From Lactobacillus acetotolerans DSM 20749 = JCM 3825 (GTDB lineage Bacteria; Bacillota; Bacilli; Lactobacillales; Lactobacillaceae): a stretch of DNA of 54,410 nt. The notes beneath the pieces were generated by a model, which did not search any database, was not told the origin of the DNA, and was given only the letters and a program-made list of their open reading frames with translations. Shown here in pieces: positions 36,143 through 45,194 of this stretch (position 1 is its first letter; the number at the start of each line of letters is the position of its first letter). The translations under genes were made by a program, and so were the position numbers. Where the stretch lies: positions 1 to 54,410 of the forward strand of contig NZ_AYZC01000004.1 in the NCBI RefSeq assembly GCF_001436775.1. The letters are read 5' to 3'.

Positions 36143-37462
36143 CTAACCTCGTACTACAAACTTAGCAATGAAAAAGCCGTCACTGCCATAACTATCTGGT
36201 AATATCTTCAACATCCCTGTTTTAGATTCAATTTTTGCCAATTTAAAGGGACGCAATTCAAACTTAGGATGATTCTTCAAGAAAATTTCAACCACTTTTT
36301 CATCCTCTTCTACCGCAAAAGTGCAGGTAGAATAAATGAGTTCTCCATTTTCTTCAAGAATCTTGCTAACATGATCAAGAATGTCCAGCTGGATCTTTTG
36401 CAGGTTCAGTAAATCCTTCATGCTTTTCGTATAACGGATTTCGGGTTTACGCCGTAACAAGCCCAATCCGGAACAAGGGGCATCTACTAATATTTTAGCA
36501 AATTGCTGCCCAGAAAAATATTGGTCAACTTTGCGGGCGTCCATTGCCTTAGTGACCACTCTGTTGGCAACATGCATTCTATTAGCATTTTGTCTTACTA
36601 ACCGAAGCTTCTTTTCGTGTATATCCAGGGCAGTCACCTGCCCATGCGGCAAATACTCAGCAATTTGAGTCGTCTTACCGCCTGGGGCACTACACGCGTC
36701 TAGAACTTTCTCATCACCGGAGAAATCAAAAGCTTCAACAACTAGACTTGCTGCCTCATCTTGAATCGTTAACTTTCCTTCTTTAAAAGGCGGGGTGGTA
36801 CTAACACCACCGTGACTCAAAATGAGTTCATTACTGGCCAGTTTAGAATCTTGTGGAGCAAAATTTAATTTCTTTAATTCTGCAATCGTCTGCTTTTGAT
36901 CCGACAAAGTCGATAGACGCACGCTATTTTTGGCAGGCGTGTTAATGCTGCTAAGAATACTTGCTGCCCTTTTTTCTCCCCAATTAGTAATAATGTAATT
37001 AACTAACCATTCAGGGACACTCGCTTTTACACTTAAATATTTAACCGAATCTATCTTATCAGGCAGTATCGTTCCTCGTCTAATTAACGCATGCAGCACG
37101 CCATTAGCAATCCTAAAGCCGGATGAATGCCGCCCGCCGAATTGCTTAGCTAATTTGTTAGCCTCATTTAGAGTTGCACGGTTAGGAACCTTATCAAGAA
37201 AAATAATTTGGTAGGCCGACATTAAAAGAAGCGGTTTTAAATATGGTTCTTTAAGCTTAGTTTTAACTAGCCCCTTTAATTGGTACTCTAAGTATATTTT
37301 ATATTGAATAGTCCCATAAACAAGCCTAGTGGCAAAATTTCGATCCGTCTGTGAGAGCCGCGAACCACGCAAATTATTATTCAAACTGATATTAGAATAT
37401 GAACCATCACGAAAAACCCGAATTAAGGTTTCAAGTGCGATTGCACGTGCACTTTTAGTCAT
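36143..37462 (-). CDS. rsmB: 16S rRNA (cytosine-967-C5)-methyltransferase RsmB
   Basis: The 439-residue protein has an N-terminal NusB-like domain (ARAIALETLIRV), then a SAM-dependent methyltransferase with LDACSAPGGKTTQIAE, DAPCSGLGLLRRKPE and the catalytic Cys in YSTCTF. The ATG at 37462 is chosen: it overlaps the last codons of fmt by 8 bases and gives the expected family length. A longer start 42 bases up is unlikely. Confidence 0.96.
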   Translation of the reverse strand: MTKSARAIALETLIRVFRDGSYSNISLNNNLRGSRLSQTDRNFATRLVYGTIQYKIYLEYQLKGLVKTKLKEPYLKPLLLMSAYQIIFLDKVPNRATLNEANKLAKQFGGRHSSGFRIANGVLHALIRRGTILPDKIDSVKYLSVKASVPEWLVNYIITNWGEKRAASILSSINTPAKNSVRLSTLSDQKQTIAELKKLNFAPQDSKLASNELILSHGGVSTTPPFKEGKLTIQDEAASLVVEAFDFSGDEKVLDACSAPGGKTTQIAEYLPHGQVTALDIHEKKLRLVRQNANRMHVANRVVTKAMDARKVDQYFSGQQFAKILVDAPCSGLGLLRRKPEIRYTKSMKDLLNLQKIQLDILDHVSKILEENGELIYSTCTFAVEEDEKVVEIFLKNHPKFELRPFKLAKIESKTGMLKILPDSYGSDGFFIAKFVVRG

Positions 37463-38399
37463 CGATAATTTTCTCTTCTGGCTTAAATTTACTACCTTGA
37501 CCATTCAAAAAGTTTTTCACTGTCATTCGTTTTTTACCTGCAGGCTGCAATTCAAGTAAATCCAAAATTGTATGGTTTGCAAAACTAATAGCAAAACGAT
37601 TTTTATTAGAAACTAAGCTACCTGCTTCAAGCTTGGTTTGATCTTTACTTACCTTGGCTTTCCAAACTTTAAGCCGCTTACCATCTACCATTAAATATGC
37701 ACCGGGATCAGGATTTAAAGCCCTGATTAAGTTATTTGCTTCAGTAGCTGTCATACTTAAAGTGATTTTTTCTTGCTTTTTGGAAATATTTGGTGAGAAA
37801 ACAACTTTATCTGGATCTTGTGGGATTTTTCTTACGCTACCATCAATAATTTTCGGTAAGGTTTCTAATAATAAATCTCTTCCTAAAATTGCAAGTTTAG
37901 TAAAAAGACTGCCCGTTGTATCGTCAGGTTCAATTTTAAGTGCTTTTTGTGCATAAATATCCCCAGCGTCCATTTTCTTGACCATTTCCATAATAGTAAT
38001 CCCCGTTTCAGCGTCATCGTTAAGCAATGAGTATTGAACCGGTGCACCGCCACGATATTTTGGTAAAAGTGAACCATGCACATTAACCGCGGCAATTTTA
38101 ACGGATTTTAAAAATTTAGTCGGCAAAAATTGGCCATAAGCAGCAGTAACAATTAAATCTGCGTGCATGGCAATTAAATTATCTAATTCCTTAGAGCCTG
38201 AAAGTTTAGCAGGTTGAAAAACAGGCAAATTAAGTTTTTCAGCGGCTAATTTAGCTGGAGTTTTGGTTATTTTCTGTTTGCGTCCTACTCTTTTATCGGG
38301 TTGTGTTACTACAGCCTTAACTACGTAACCGTGTTTTACCAATCCCTTAAGAACAGGAACTGAAAAATCCGGTGTACCCATGAAAATTACAGATGTCAT
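37455..38399 (-). CDS. fmt: Methionyl-tRNA formyltransferase
   Basis: The 314-residue protein has VIFMGTPDFSVPVL, the catalytic AAVNVHGSLLPKYRGGAPVQ (cut here: Asn, His of HGSLLP) and MDAGDI with the catalytic Asp. It formylates initiator Met-tRNA. The ATG at 38399 is preceded by GGGGGA; an earlier in-frame ATG would overlap priA. It lies in the standard priA-fmt-rsmB order. Confidence 0.97.
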   Translation of the reverse strand: MTSVIFMGTPDFSVPVLKGLVKHGYVVKAVVTQPDKRVGRKQKITKTPAKLAAEKLNLPVFQPAKLSGSKELDNLIAMHADLIVTAAYGQFLPTKFLKSVKIAAVNVHGSLLPKYRGGAPVQYSLLNDDAETGITIMEMVKKMDAGDIYAQKALKIEPDDTTGSLFTKLAILGRDLLLETLPKIIDGSVRKIPQDPDKVVFSPNISKKQEKITLSMTATEANNLIRALNPDPGAYLMVDGKRLKVWKAKVSKDQTKLEAGSLVSNKNRFAISFANHTILDLLELQPAGKKRMTVKNFLNGQGSKFKPEEKIIDD

Positions 38400-38412
38400 T
38401 AAACATCCCCCT

Positions 38413-40809
38413 TTACATAATTCGCTCTGGCTCATTATCGATATAGACATTCAGTCCATATTTCTTAATTTCTTGCGCAGAATCCTGAATTTGATGTAAC
38501 AACTTATTAAGATTATCTTCTGATTTATATTTTACCAGTATTTGGTAATAATATTGATTTTTTAGACGTGCAATTGCACTTGGTGTGGGACCAAGAATAA
38601 TCGTACTTGCATGCAAATTCTGTTGTAGGCGTCTTTTAATCGTAAAAGCCTCACGCGCCGCGTTCTGTTCTTTTTTAGAAGCAACAGAAATTAAAACGGT
38701 ATAAAAATACGGTGGATAATTACCGGCATGACGTACCCGCATTTCATAACCATAAAAGCGTTCATAATCCTGGGTTTGCGCCAACTTAATTGCATAATGT
38801 TCAGGATTATAAGTTTGAATGAGTACCTTGCCCGTTTTTTCAGCTCGGCCGGCACGGCCAGCAACCTGGGTTAACAATTCAAAAGTACGCTCTGAAGCAT
38901 TGTAGTCGGGCACCCATAACCCGGTATCCGCATTAATTACTCCTACCAAGGTTACATTAGGAAAATCCAAACCCTTCGCAATCATTTGCGTACCCAATAA
39001 AATATCTGCTTCATGGTTGCCAAAGGCGTCAAGTATCCGCTTATAACTGCCTTTGCGTCTGGTTGTATCAACATCCATCCGTAAAACTTTGGCAGTTGGT
39101 ATAAGCTGCAGCAATTCCTCCTGTACCTTTTGTGTACCAGTCCCTAAAAAGCGAATTTGTGAACTATGACAATTAGGGCAACATTTTGGAATTGGCTCAG
39201 TATAACCACAATAGTGACATTGCATTTCACCGGTATCCTTATGCATTGTTAAAGATAGATCACAGTTAGGACACTTCATTACGTAGCCGCATTCCCTGCA
39301 GAGCATGAAGTTAGCAAAGCCGCGGCGATTGAGCATTAGAATAACCTGTTCTTTTTTAGCTAAGCTTTCCTTAATTGCGTCAACTAATTCAACGGACAGG
39401 TCAAATTGACTGCCCGCGAACTGCACGTGTTTTAGATCAATTAATTTTACTTCAGGTAATTTTTTATTATTGGCGCGTTTGGTAAGACGCAAAAGCTTGT
39501 AAACACCCTTTTGGGCACGTGCACGACTATCTAAAGATGGGGTGGCACTACCTAAAACAAGTGGGCAATGATTGTACTTACTACGCCAAATAGCGACATC
39601 TCGAGCATGATAGCGGGGATTGTCTTCCTGTTTATAAGAAGATTCATGTTCCTCATCAATCACAATTAAGCCAATGTTGGTCAAGGGTGCGAAAACAGCG
39701 CTGCGGGCGCCAACAACTACGCGTACCTCGCCACGCCTAATTCTGCGCCATTCATCGTATAATTCACCCTCAGATAAACCGCTGTGCAATACGGCAACTT
39801 GTTCACCAAAACGGGCTTTAACCTGCCGCACCATTTGCGGGGTCAACGAAATTTCCGGTACAAGCATTAGGGCATTTCTCCCTTGTTTTAAGGCTTTACT
39901 GATTGCATGCAAATAAACCTCAGTCTTACCACTGCCGGTAATTCCTTCAAGTAAAAATATTTGTGCTTTTCTTTCATTAATTGCGGGAGTTATCTCATTT
40001 AAGGCATTTTGTTGTTGGTCATTCAACGTTATCGCTTTTTTCTTGGGATCACCATTAAAACCAGATAAGGGATCACGGTATACTTCAACCGCCTTTTTCT
40101 TAAACCAGCCTTTTTTGACAGCGCTGGTTAGAGTAGAAGTATTAACTTGGGCGTCCCTTTCAAGATTATCCTGAAACTTAGGATACTGCTGATAGTTTTC
40201 GATAATATCCATTAAAAGTTGTTTTTGTTTTACCGCATTTTGCCGCAAAGCATTATAAATTTTAACGTACTCTGCTTTATCTTCCGTTAAAAGATACTGA
40301 TTTTGCGTCTTAACTTTTGCCCTGTTTTCAACTAAATATTCAATTTTAGCATCAGCATTTCGTAAAAGTTTGCGCACAAAGGTTACCTGCTTTACATCGG
40401 TTATATCAGACAGGTCAACTGGATCCCCCTGAAAAAGGGGCATTTTTTTAGCTTTTGCCGAAACAGGTGTCAAAATTTTACGGTAATTAGCGCGCATTAC
40501 CCGCGGAAGCATCGCCTTAAGAATTGTAATTCGGTAAGAAAAAACGTGGTTGGCCAAATCCGCGGAAAGCTTAACCAATTCAGGTGTAAGTGGCGGCATT
40601 TCATCAACTACTAATAATAAATCTTTTAGTTTACCCTTATATTTGCTTTTTTCAGATAGTCCGACGACAAAGCCTTGAAGTTTTCTAGGGCCAAAGGGAA
40701 CGAAAACCCGCGAACCAATTTCTACACCACCCAATTCATCTGGAATGTGATATTCGAAGATACGGTCAGTCTGCTTGGCAGCAATATCAACTATAACTTG
40801 AGCAATCAT
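38413..40809 (-). CDS. priA: Primosomal protein N' (PriA helicase)
   Basis: The 798-residue protein has the N-terminal 3'-end-binding domain (IVDIAAKQTDRIFEYHIP), helicase motifs GITGSGKTEVYL and DEEH, a zinc-binding insertion with eight cysteines in CxxC pairs (CRECGYVMKCPNC, CHYCGY, CCPNC), and TQMIAKGLDFPNV, then QVAGRAGR. It restarts collapsed replication forks. AAGGTGATTAC precedes the ATG. A terminator separates it from rpoZ. Confidence 0.97.
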   Translation of the reverse strand: MIAQVIVDIAAKQTDRIFEYHIPDELGGVEIGSRVFVPFGPRKLQGFVVGLSEKSKYKGKLKDLLLVVDEMPPLTPELVKLSADLANHVFSYRITILKAMLPRVMRANYRKILTPVSAKAKKMPLFQGDPVDLSDITDVKQVTFVRKLLRNADAKIEYLVENRAKVKTQNQYLLTEDKAEYVKIYNALRQNAVKQKQLLMDIIENYQQYPKFQDNLERDAQVNTSTLTSAVKKGWFKKKAVEVYRDPLSGFNGDPKKKAITLNDQQQNALNEITPAINERKAQIFLLEGITGSGKTEVYLHAISKALKQGRNALMLVPEISLTPQMVRQVKARFGEQVAVLHSGLSEGELYDEWRRIRRGEVRVVVGARSAVFAPLTNIGLIVIDEEHESSYKQEDNPRYHARDVAIWRSKYNHCPLVLGSATPSLDSRARAQKGVYKLLRLTKRANNKKLPEVKLIDLKHVQFAGSQFDLSVELVDAIKESLAKKEQVILMLNRRGFANFMLCRECGYVMKCPNCDLSLTMHKDTGEMQCHYCGYTEPIPKCCPNCHSSQIRFLGTGTQKVQEELLQLIPTAKVLRMDVDTTRRKGSYKRILDAFGNHEADILLGTQMIAKGLDFPNVTLVGVINADTGLWVPDYNASERTFELLTQVAGRAGRAEKTGKVLIQTYNPEHYAIKLAQTQDYERFYGYEMRVRHAGNYPPYFYTVLISVASKKEQNAAREAFTIKRRLQQNLHASTIILGPTPSAIARLKNQYYYQILVKYKSEDNLNKLLHQIQDSAQEIKKYGLNVYIDNEPERIM

Positions 40810-40821
40810 GTAATCACCTTG

Positions 40822-40857
40822 AAAAAAATGACCCCCATCACTTTTGGATGGAGGCCA
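40822..40857 (-). terminator. Terminator after rpoZ
   Basis: An 11-bp stem (TGACCCCCATC with GATGGAGGCCA, two wobbles) and, on the minus strand, seven T, between rpoZ and priA. Confidence 0.85.
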
Positions 40858-40863
40858 TAAAAT

Positions 40864-41091
40864 TTAATCATCTATTTGATTAACCTCTCGATGTGCTGGA
40901 TCAATTGTAACCTTACCAGCTGCAATTTCTTCTAGCGCTTTACCGACCGATTTGTCACACTTAAAACTCTTAAGTGTTGCTGGATCTCCAGCTTCTAATT
41001 CATGTGCACGCTTAGCAGCTAGTACAGATAATGAATAGCGTGAATCGACGCGCGACAATAATTTATCAATTGACGGATATGTAATTCTCAT
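40864..41091 (-). CDS. rpoZ: RNA polymerase omega subunit
   Basis: The 75-residue protein has the omega pattern: [28 protein letters not shown], then [16 protein letters not shown]. It aids RNA polymerase assembly. The ATG at 41091, after GGGAGG, is the start; it begins directly after the gmk stop. The gmk-rpoZ pair is standard. Confidence 0.96.
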   Translation of the reverse strand: MRITYPSIDKLLSRVDSRYSLSVLAAKRAHELEAGDPATLKSFKCDKSVGKALEEIAAGKVTIDPAHREVNQIDD

Positions 41092-41092
41092 A

Positions 41093-41707
41093 TTAATCCT
41101 CCCTGACCATTTTACGGTAATTATCAATAACCCGCTTCACACTTACATGTTCTGCGTCAACAATTGCTTTAATATGATCAACTGCATTAGCAACAGTATC
41201 ATTAACTACGGCATAATCATAATCTTGCATTACTAAAATTTCTTTACGAGCCTGCCGAATACGACCCATAATAACATCTTCAGATTCTGTTCTCCGATGT
41301 TCTAGGCGCAAATGCAAAGTGTGTAGATCTGGCGGTGTTAAAAAGATAAATACGCCATCAGGCATCTTTTCCCGTACTTTGCGTGCCCCGTTAACATCGA
41401 TTTCTAACAAAACATCATTTCCTGCATCCAGCATTTTTTTAACTGGTGCAACTGGTGTTCCATAATAATGCTTAACGTATCTATTATATTCCAGAAGTTC
41501 GCCTTGGTTAATAGCTTCTTTAAAACGTTTTTCGGTAACAAAGTAATAATCTTTACCATTAACTTCGCCAGGACGAGGTTTACGTGTGGTCATCGACACA
41601 GAATATTCGAACGGAAATACTTTATTTTTAACAATTGCACTTTTTACGGTTCCTTTACCGACACCCGAGGGACCCGAAAGGACGAGTAACAAACCTTTAT
41701 TTGCCAT
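41093..41707 (-). CDS. gmk: Guanylate kinase
   Basis: The 204-residue protein has P-loop [10 protein letters not shown] (11-20), [13 protein letters not shown] and [10 protein letters not shown], as in GMK. It phosphorylates GMP to GDP. TAGGAGAG precedes the ATG. It is divergent from the SOS-box gene, and one LexA-type box lies about 90 bases upstream of its start. Confidence 0.97.
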   Translation of the reverse strand: MANKGLLLVLSGPSGVGKGTVKSAIVKNKVFPFEYSVSMTTRKPRPGEVNGKDYYFVTEKRFKEAINQGELLEYNRYVKHYYGTPVAPVKKMLDAGNDVLLEIDVNGARKVREKMPDGVFIFLTPPDLHTLHLRLEHRRTESEDVIMGRIRQARKEILVMQDYDYAVVNDTVANAVDHIKAIVDAEHVSVKRVIDNYRKMVRED

Positions 41708-41796
41708 GCCAAACTCTCCTACAAATAACTATTGTATTTAGTTTGCACTAAAATTAGTTTATTTTCAAGTCAGCCAATTCTGCAATTATTTTTTGC

Positions 41797-41810
41797 CAAA
41801 CACTTGTTTT
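41797..41810. promoter_or_regulatory. LexA-type box 1 (SOS gene)
   Basis: CAAACACTTGTTTT; matches CGAAC-N4-GTTCG imperfectly. It overlaps the -35. Confidence 0.5.
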
Positions 41811-41832
41811 CCTAAACATTTGTTCGTATAAT
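41804..41832 (+). promoter_or_regulatory. Promoter of the SOS-box gene
   Basis: TTGTTT (41804-41809), 17 bases, a consensus TATAAT (41827-41832). LexA-type boxes cover the -35, fill the spacer and lie just after the expected start point. Confidence 0.8.
41813..41826. promoter_or_regulatory. LexA-type box 2 (SOS gene)
   Basis: TAAACATTTGTTCG, ending one base before the -10. Very close to the box in front of lexA (both contain AACATTTGTT). Confidence 0.75.
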
Positions 41833-41841
41833 AGTAAATGT

Positions 41842-41855
41842 CAAACAAGTGTTCG
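41842..41855. promoter_or_regulatory. LexA-type box 3 (SOS gene)
   Basis: CAAACAAGTGTTCG, just downstream of the expected transcription start. A good match to the Gram-positive LexA operator. Confidence 0.7.
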
Positions 41856-41877
41856 AGATTTATGAAAGATGATTTTT

Positions 41878-42186
41878 ATGAAAACTTTTAATTCTTTTTT
41901 AGCCACTGAAATCACAAAACCAATAAAGAAGGTATATCACTACCTATTTGAATACGATGAAGACCGTTTAAGCATCTATGGGCAGTTTTGTGGCAAGATC
42001 TTAGCTTACCTCAGCTACGCACTTTTACACCGCGCCTACGTCTTATTGACCTATCAAGATGGCAGTACCGAAATTGGTCAAATTACTAAGCGGCTTTCTG
42101 CGGACAGATTCGTATTGAGAAGTGAAGATAAAAAGATTCTAAAAATTGTTGATCTAAACGATATTTTTCGGGTAGACCTTTCATAA
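41878..42186 (+). CDS. Putative SOS-induced small protein, possibly YolD-like
   Basis: The 102-residue protein begins MKTFNSFLATEITKPIKK. Its C-terminal half (VLLTYQDGSTEIGQITKRL...ILKIVDLNDIFRVDL) reads as a small beta barrel whose strand order recalls YolD-like proteins, partners of Y-family DNA polymerases; this similarity is weak and by eye. No enzyme motif or membrane helix is evident. The start is uncertain: ATG at 41878 has a poor GAAAG nine bases upstream; ATG at 41869 has none. It stands alone on the plus strand, with a strong promoter under three LexA-type boxes and a terminator, so induction by DNA damage is the best clue to its role. Confidence 0.65.
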   Translation: MKTFNSFLATEITKPIKKVYHYLFEYDEDRLSIYGQFCGKILAYLSYALLHRAYVLLTYQDGSTEIGQITKRLSADRFVLRSEDKKILKIVDLNDIFRVDLS

Positions 42187-42206
42187 TCTAATTACACAAA
42201 ATTAAA

Positions 42207-42240
42207 GGCTAGAAATTTTCCAATTTCTAGCCTATTTTTT
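42207..42240 (+). terminator. Terminator after the SOS-box gene
   Basis: A perfect 11-bp stem (GGCTAGAAATT / AATTTCTAGCC), TTCC loop, and a T-run. It may also serve the convergent ASCH gene. Confidence 0.88.
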
Positions 42241-42688
42241 ATTCTATTTTTGTAAATACTTCACATACAACATTCGTATTCTCATTAAAGATTTGCTTTC
42301 TTTCCTGACATTCTTTAGTAAAGAAATCCCAGTGAACTTTATACCAATATTTATAAGAACGATCGCCTTCACCTTCATGATAAGCATGTTCTTGGGATAC
42401 CTGCTTAAAAGGCATTACTTCATAAACTTTATTCTGAATAACGCAAACTGGATTGAAATCACCATCAAGCACAATACAATACTTACCAACCTGAGAAGAA
42501 CTTTCCGTAGGAACATGGATACTGGTAGTTGCCGTTTTAATTCTACGATTAACCAGATCACTTAACTCATCAGCATCCGCTTTAGTTGCACCAAAAACGA
42601 AAGCTTCATCTAAATCTTGCGGATCTATTTTTCTCTTGTCGCAGAAATTTAGCCAATACTGCTTAACAGCCTGTTCTTTATTAGTCAT
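42239..42688 (-). CDS. ASCH domain protein
   Basis: The 149-residue protein has an ASCH-type layout: VFGATKADADELSDLVNRRIKTATTS, a Tyr-containing GKYCIVLDGDFNPVCVI strand pair and a late YKVHWDFFTKEC. The PUA-like fold is thought to bind RNA or modified nucleosides; some small ASCH proteins are amidohydrolases of acetylated cytidine. Specific function is not visible. It overlaps the recN stop by 8 bases, so it is the last gene of the efp-recN cluster. Confidence 0.8.
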   Translation of the reverse strand: MTNKEQAVKQYWLNFCDKRKIDPQDLDEAFVFGATKADADELSDLVNRRIKTATTSIHVPTESSSQVGKYCIVLDGDFNPVCVIQNKVYEVMPFKQVSQEHAYHEGEGDRSYKYWYKVHWDFFTKECQERKQIFNENTNVVCEVFTKIE

Positions 42689-44372
42689 CTTTTTTATTTT
42701 TGAAACTCTTCATTAAATCTGCAGCATTCTGCTTTGCTGCTTCAGTAACATCATTTCCAGCCATCATCTGTGCGATAGCCGTGATTGTCTCCTTCTGTGT
42801 GAGCGGACCAATCTGAGCGAAAGTTGCCCCATCTTTTATCTGCTTTGCTACCAAATAACGCTGATCCCCAGCAGCAGCAACTTGTGGTGAGTGCGTTATC
42901 GCAATTACCTGCTTATTTTCACCAATTGAATGTAATTTTTCACCGATTGCTGCTGAAACACGACCGGAAACACCGGTATCAATTTCGTCAAAGATCATCG
43001 TTCCAACTGGTTCAACCCGGCTAAAAATAGCCTTTAGTGCCAAGATTAGCCGTGATTGTTCACCACCAGAAACAATTTTAACAAGGGGCATTAAATTCTC
43101 TCCAGGGTTAGGTGCAATCAAAAATACGATTGAGTCTGTACCCTTTTTTGTAAAGGTTTTGGTCTCATCGAAATTAATTGAAAAACGGGCTTTTGCCATA
43201 TAAAGATCAGCTAATTCCTGTTTGATCTTTTCCACTAATTTATGAGCAACCTTTTCTCTTGTTCGGTGAAGACCGCGTGCTTCCTTGGTTAACTTTTCAT
43301 TGAGCTCAGCGACTTGATTTTGCAATTTTTCTTCATCCAAGCCACCAGTCTCATACTGACTAAGCTCTTTTTGTACTTTCTCATAAAACGCAAAAACGTC
43401 TTTTAAGGTCGGGCCGTATTTTTTCTTAAGTGAATTTAAAGTATCTAAGCGATTAGAAACATATTTAAATCTTTCTTCGTCAAAATCCATTTCATCCATT
43501 ACATTGGATAATTCACTGCGAGCATCGCTTAAAGCATAAACGCCATCGTCAACGGTTTTAGCAATATCCTTAAACTTAGAACCATATTCTGTTAGATCGG
43601 CTGCCGCATTTTGTGCATCCCCCAACAACGTGGCAATTCCATGCTCATCGTCATCATATAATTGCATAAAATAATTAGCAGTATCAACAATTTTTTGATA
43701 ATTATTTAGCTCGTTATATTCTTTTTCAAGCTTTTCGTCTTCTTTAGGATCCTTTAAATCGGCAGCTTTTAACTCATTATCCTGAAATTTTAGGATATCT
43801 TGCTTTTGAGCCAACTCTTGTGCATCTTCACGTAAATGTCGCAACCTATTAGTTAATTTTTGCCAATTTAAAAAATCTTTTTGATATTTTGCTAAGTTAT
43901 CCTTAAAAGACTTGGGAGCATAATTATCAACTAAATCAATTTGCCGATCTTGATCCATCAAAATTTGCTGATCATTTTGACCATGAATATCAACTAAATA
44001 ATTACCAATATCGCGCAAAACATTAATAGTTGTTAGTTGACCATTAATCCGGACAACATTACGCCCTTTAGCTGCAAGTTCCCGGCTAATTACAAGCTGA
44101 TCATCAGAATGGGGCAAGCCATATTTATCGCATAATTCGGTGATTTTCTTTTCTTGCCCATCAAGCTGGAACAAGCCGGTAACTACCGCCTTCTTTTCAC
44201 CGGTTCTGATCATTTCTTTTTGACCGCGTCCACCCATAAGGAGTGAAACAGCGTCTATAATGATTGATTTACCAGCACCTGTTTCACCAATCAGAACGGT
44301 CATGTGTTCCTGAAAACGAACCTTCAGTGCTTTTATAATCGCAAAATTTTTGATATCCAGCTCAACTAACAT
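42681..44372 (-). CDS. recN: DNA repair protein RecN
   Basis: The 563-residue SMC-like protein has Walker A GETGAGKSI (about 29-37), two coiled coils, signature VSGGEQSRLILALK and Walker B MIFDEIDTGVSG. It acts early at double-strand breaks. No LexA box is seen directly before it. It follows tlyA by 9 bases; the arginine regulator gene (argR/ahrC), which stands between them in many Firmicutes, is absent. Confidence 0.97.
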   Translation of the reverse strand: MLVELDIKNFAIIKALKVRFQEHMTVLIGETGAGKSIIIDAVSLLMGGRGQKEMIRTGEKKAVVTGLFQLDGQEKKITELCDKYGLPHSDDQLVISRELAAKGRNVVRINGQLTTINVLRDIGNYLVDIHGQNDQQILMDQDRQIDLVDNYAPKSFKDNLAKYQKDFLNWQKLTNRLRHLREDAQELAQKQDILKFQDNELKAADLKDPKEDEKLEKEYNELNNYQKIVDTANYFMQLYDDDEHGIATLLGDAQNAAADLTEYGSKFKDIAKTVDDGVYALSDARSELSNVMDEMDFDEERFKYVSNRLDTLNSLKKKYGPTLKDVFAFYEKVQKELSQYETGGLDEEKLQNQVAELNEKLTKEARGLHRTREKVAHKLVEKIKQELADLYMAKARFSINFDETKTFTKKGTDSIVFLIAPNPGENLMPLVKIVSGGEQSRLILALKAIFSRVEPVGTMIFDEIDTGVSGRVSAAIGEKLHSIGENKQVIAITHSPQVAAAGDQRYLVAKQIKDGATFAQIGPLTQKETITAIAQMMAGNDVTEAAKQNAADLMKSFKNKKDD

Positions 44373-44381
44373 ATTACTCTC

Positions 44382-45194
44382 CTAAAGATCATTAACAGCG
44401 CGAGCTACAACCTCTTCTGGTTTTCCTGTCCAAATTCTACGTCCACCATTTGCTTCATCTTTTTGCAAATGGATTAAGAATTCAATGTTGCCCTTACCAC
44501 CTTTAATCGGTGAATAATCAACATCAAGCACGTTAAAACCAATTGCTAAAGCCTTCTCTACTGTATGTTCAATAACCTTACAGTGCACCTTATGATCATG
44601 AACAATTCCATGCTTGCCAACGTTCACCGGACCCGCTTCAAATTGCGGCTTAATCAAACAAACAGCATCACAATGATCTTTTAAGATTTGGTACATTGGC
44701 GGCATAATCAGATCGAGTGAAATAAAGGATACATCGGTCATGGCAAAATCTGGTAAACCATGATGAAAATCTTCTGGCTTACTATAACGGAAATTTTGTT
44801 TTTCCATAACAATAACTCGTGGATCGTCACGAAGCTTCCAAACCAATTGGTTATAGCCAACGTCCAAGGCGTAAACCATTTTCGCACCGTTCTGCAAGGC
44901 AACATCAGTAAAGCCACCGGTTGAGGCCCCAATATCTAAACAAATTTTACCTTTTAGATTAATATCAAATGATTTAAGTGCTTTTTCAAGTTTAAAACCG
45001 CCACGAGAAACGTACTTTTTCCCATCATCTTTAACGTAAAATTTCTCGCCTTCTGGGAAACTTGTGCCACTCTTATCAATTCGCTGATGATTATGATCAC
45101 AAACAAGTCCAGCCATAATAGCCCGCTGCGCCTGAGTTCGTGAATTAAAAACACCTTGTTTAGCTAATAAAACGTCTGCTCTCTCTTTTGTCAT
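44382..45194 (-). CDS. tlyA: TlyA family rRNA 2'-O-methyltransferase (YqxC)
   Basis: The 270-residue protein has an N-terminal S4 RNA-binding domain (RADVLLAKQGVFNSRTQAQR) and an FtsJ-like methyltransferase domain (CLDIGASTGGFTDVALQNGA, DVSFISLDLIM, KPQFEAG). TlyA enzymes methylate cytidines of 16S and, in some, 23S rRNA; older annotation as haemolysin is misleading. It directly follows ispA. Confidence 0.92.
   Translation of the reverse strand: MTKERADVLLAKQGVFNSRTQAQRAIMAGLVCDHNHQRIDKSGTSFPEGEKFYVKDDGKKYVSRGGFKLEKALKSFDINLKGKICLDIGASTGGFTDVALQNGAKMVYALDVGYNQLVWKLRDDPRVIVMEKQNFRYSKPEDFHHGLPDFAMTDVSFISLDLIMPPMYQILKDHCDAVCLIKPQFEAGPVNVGKHGIVHDHKVHCKVIEHTVEKALAIGFNVLDVDYSPIKGGKGNIEFLIHLQKDEANGGRRIWTGKPEEVVARAVNDL

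Noticed and set aside
44382-45194. Haemolysin annotation for TlyA
   Set aside because: The S4 plus FtsJ-type domains indicate an rRNA methyltransferase; nothing suggests a toxin.
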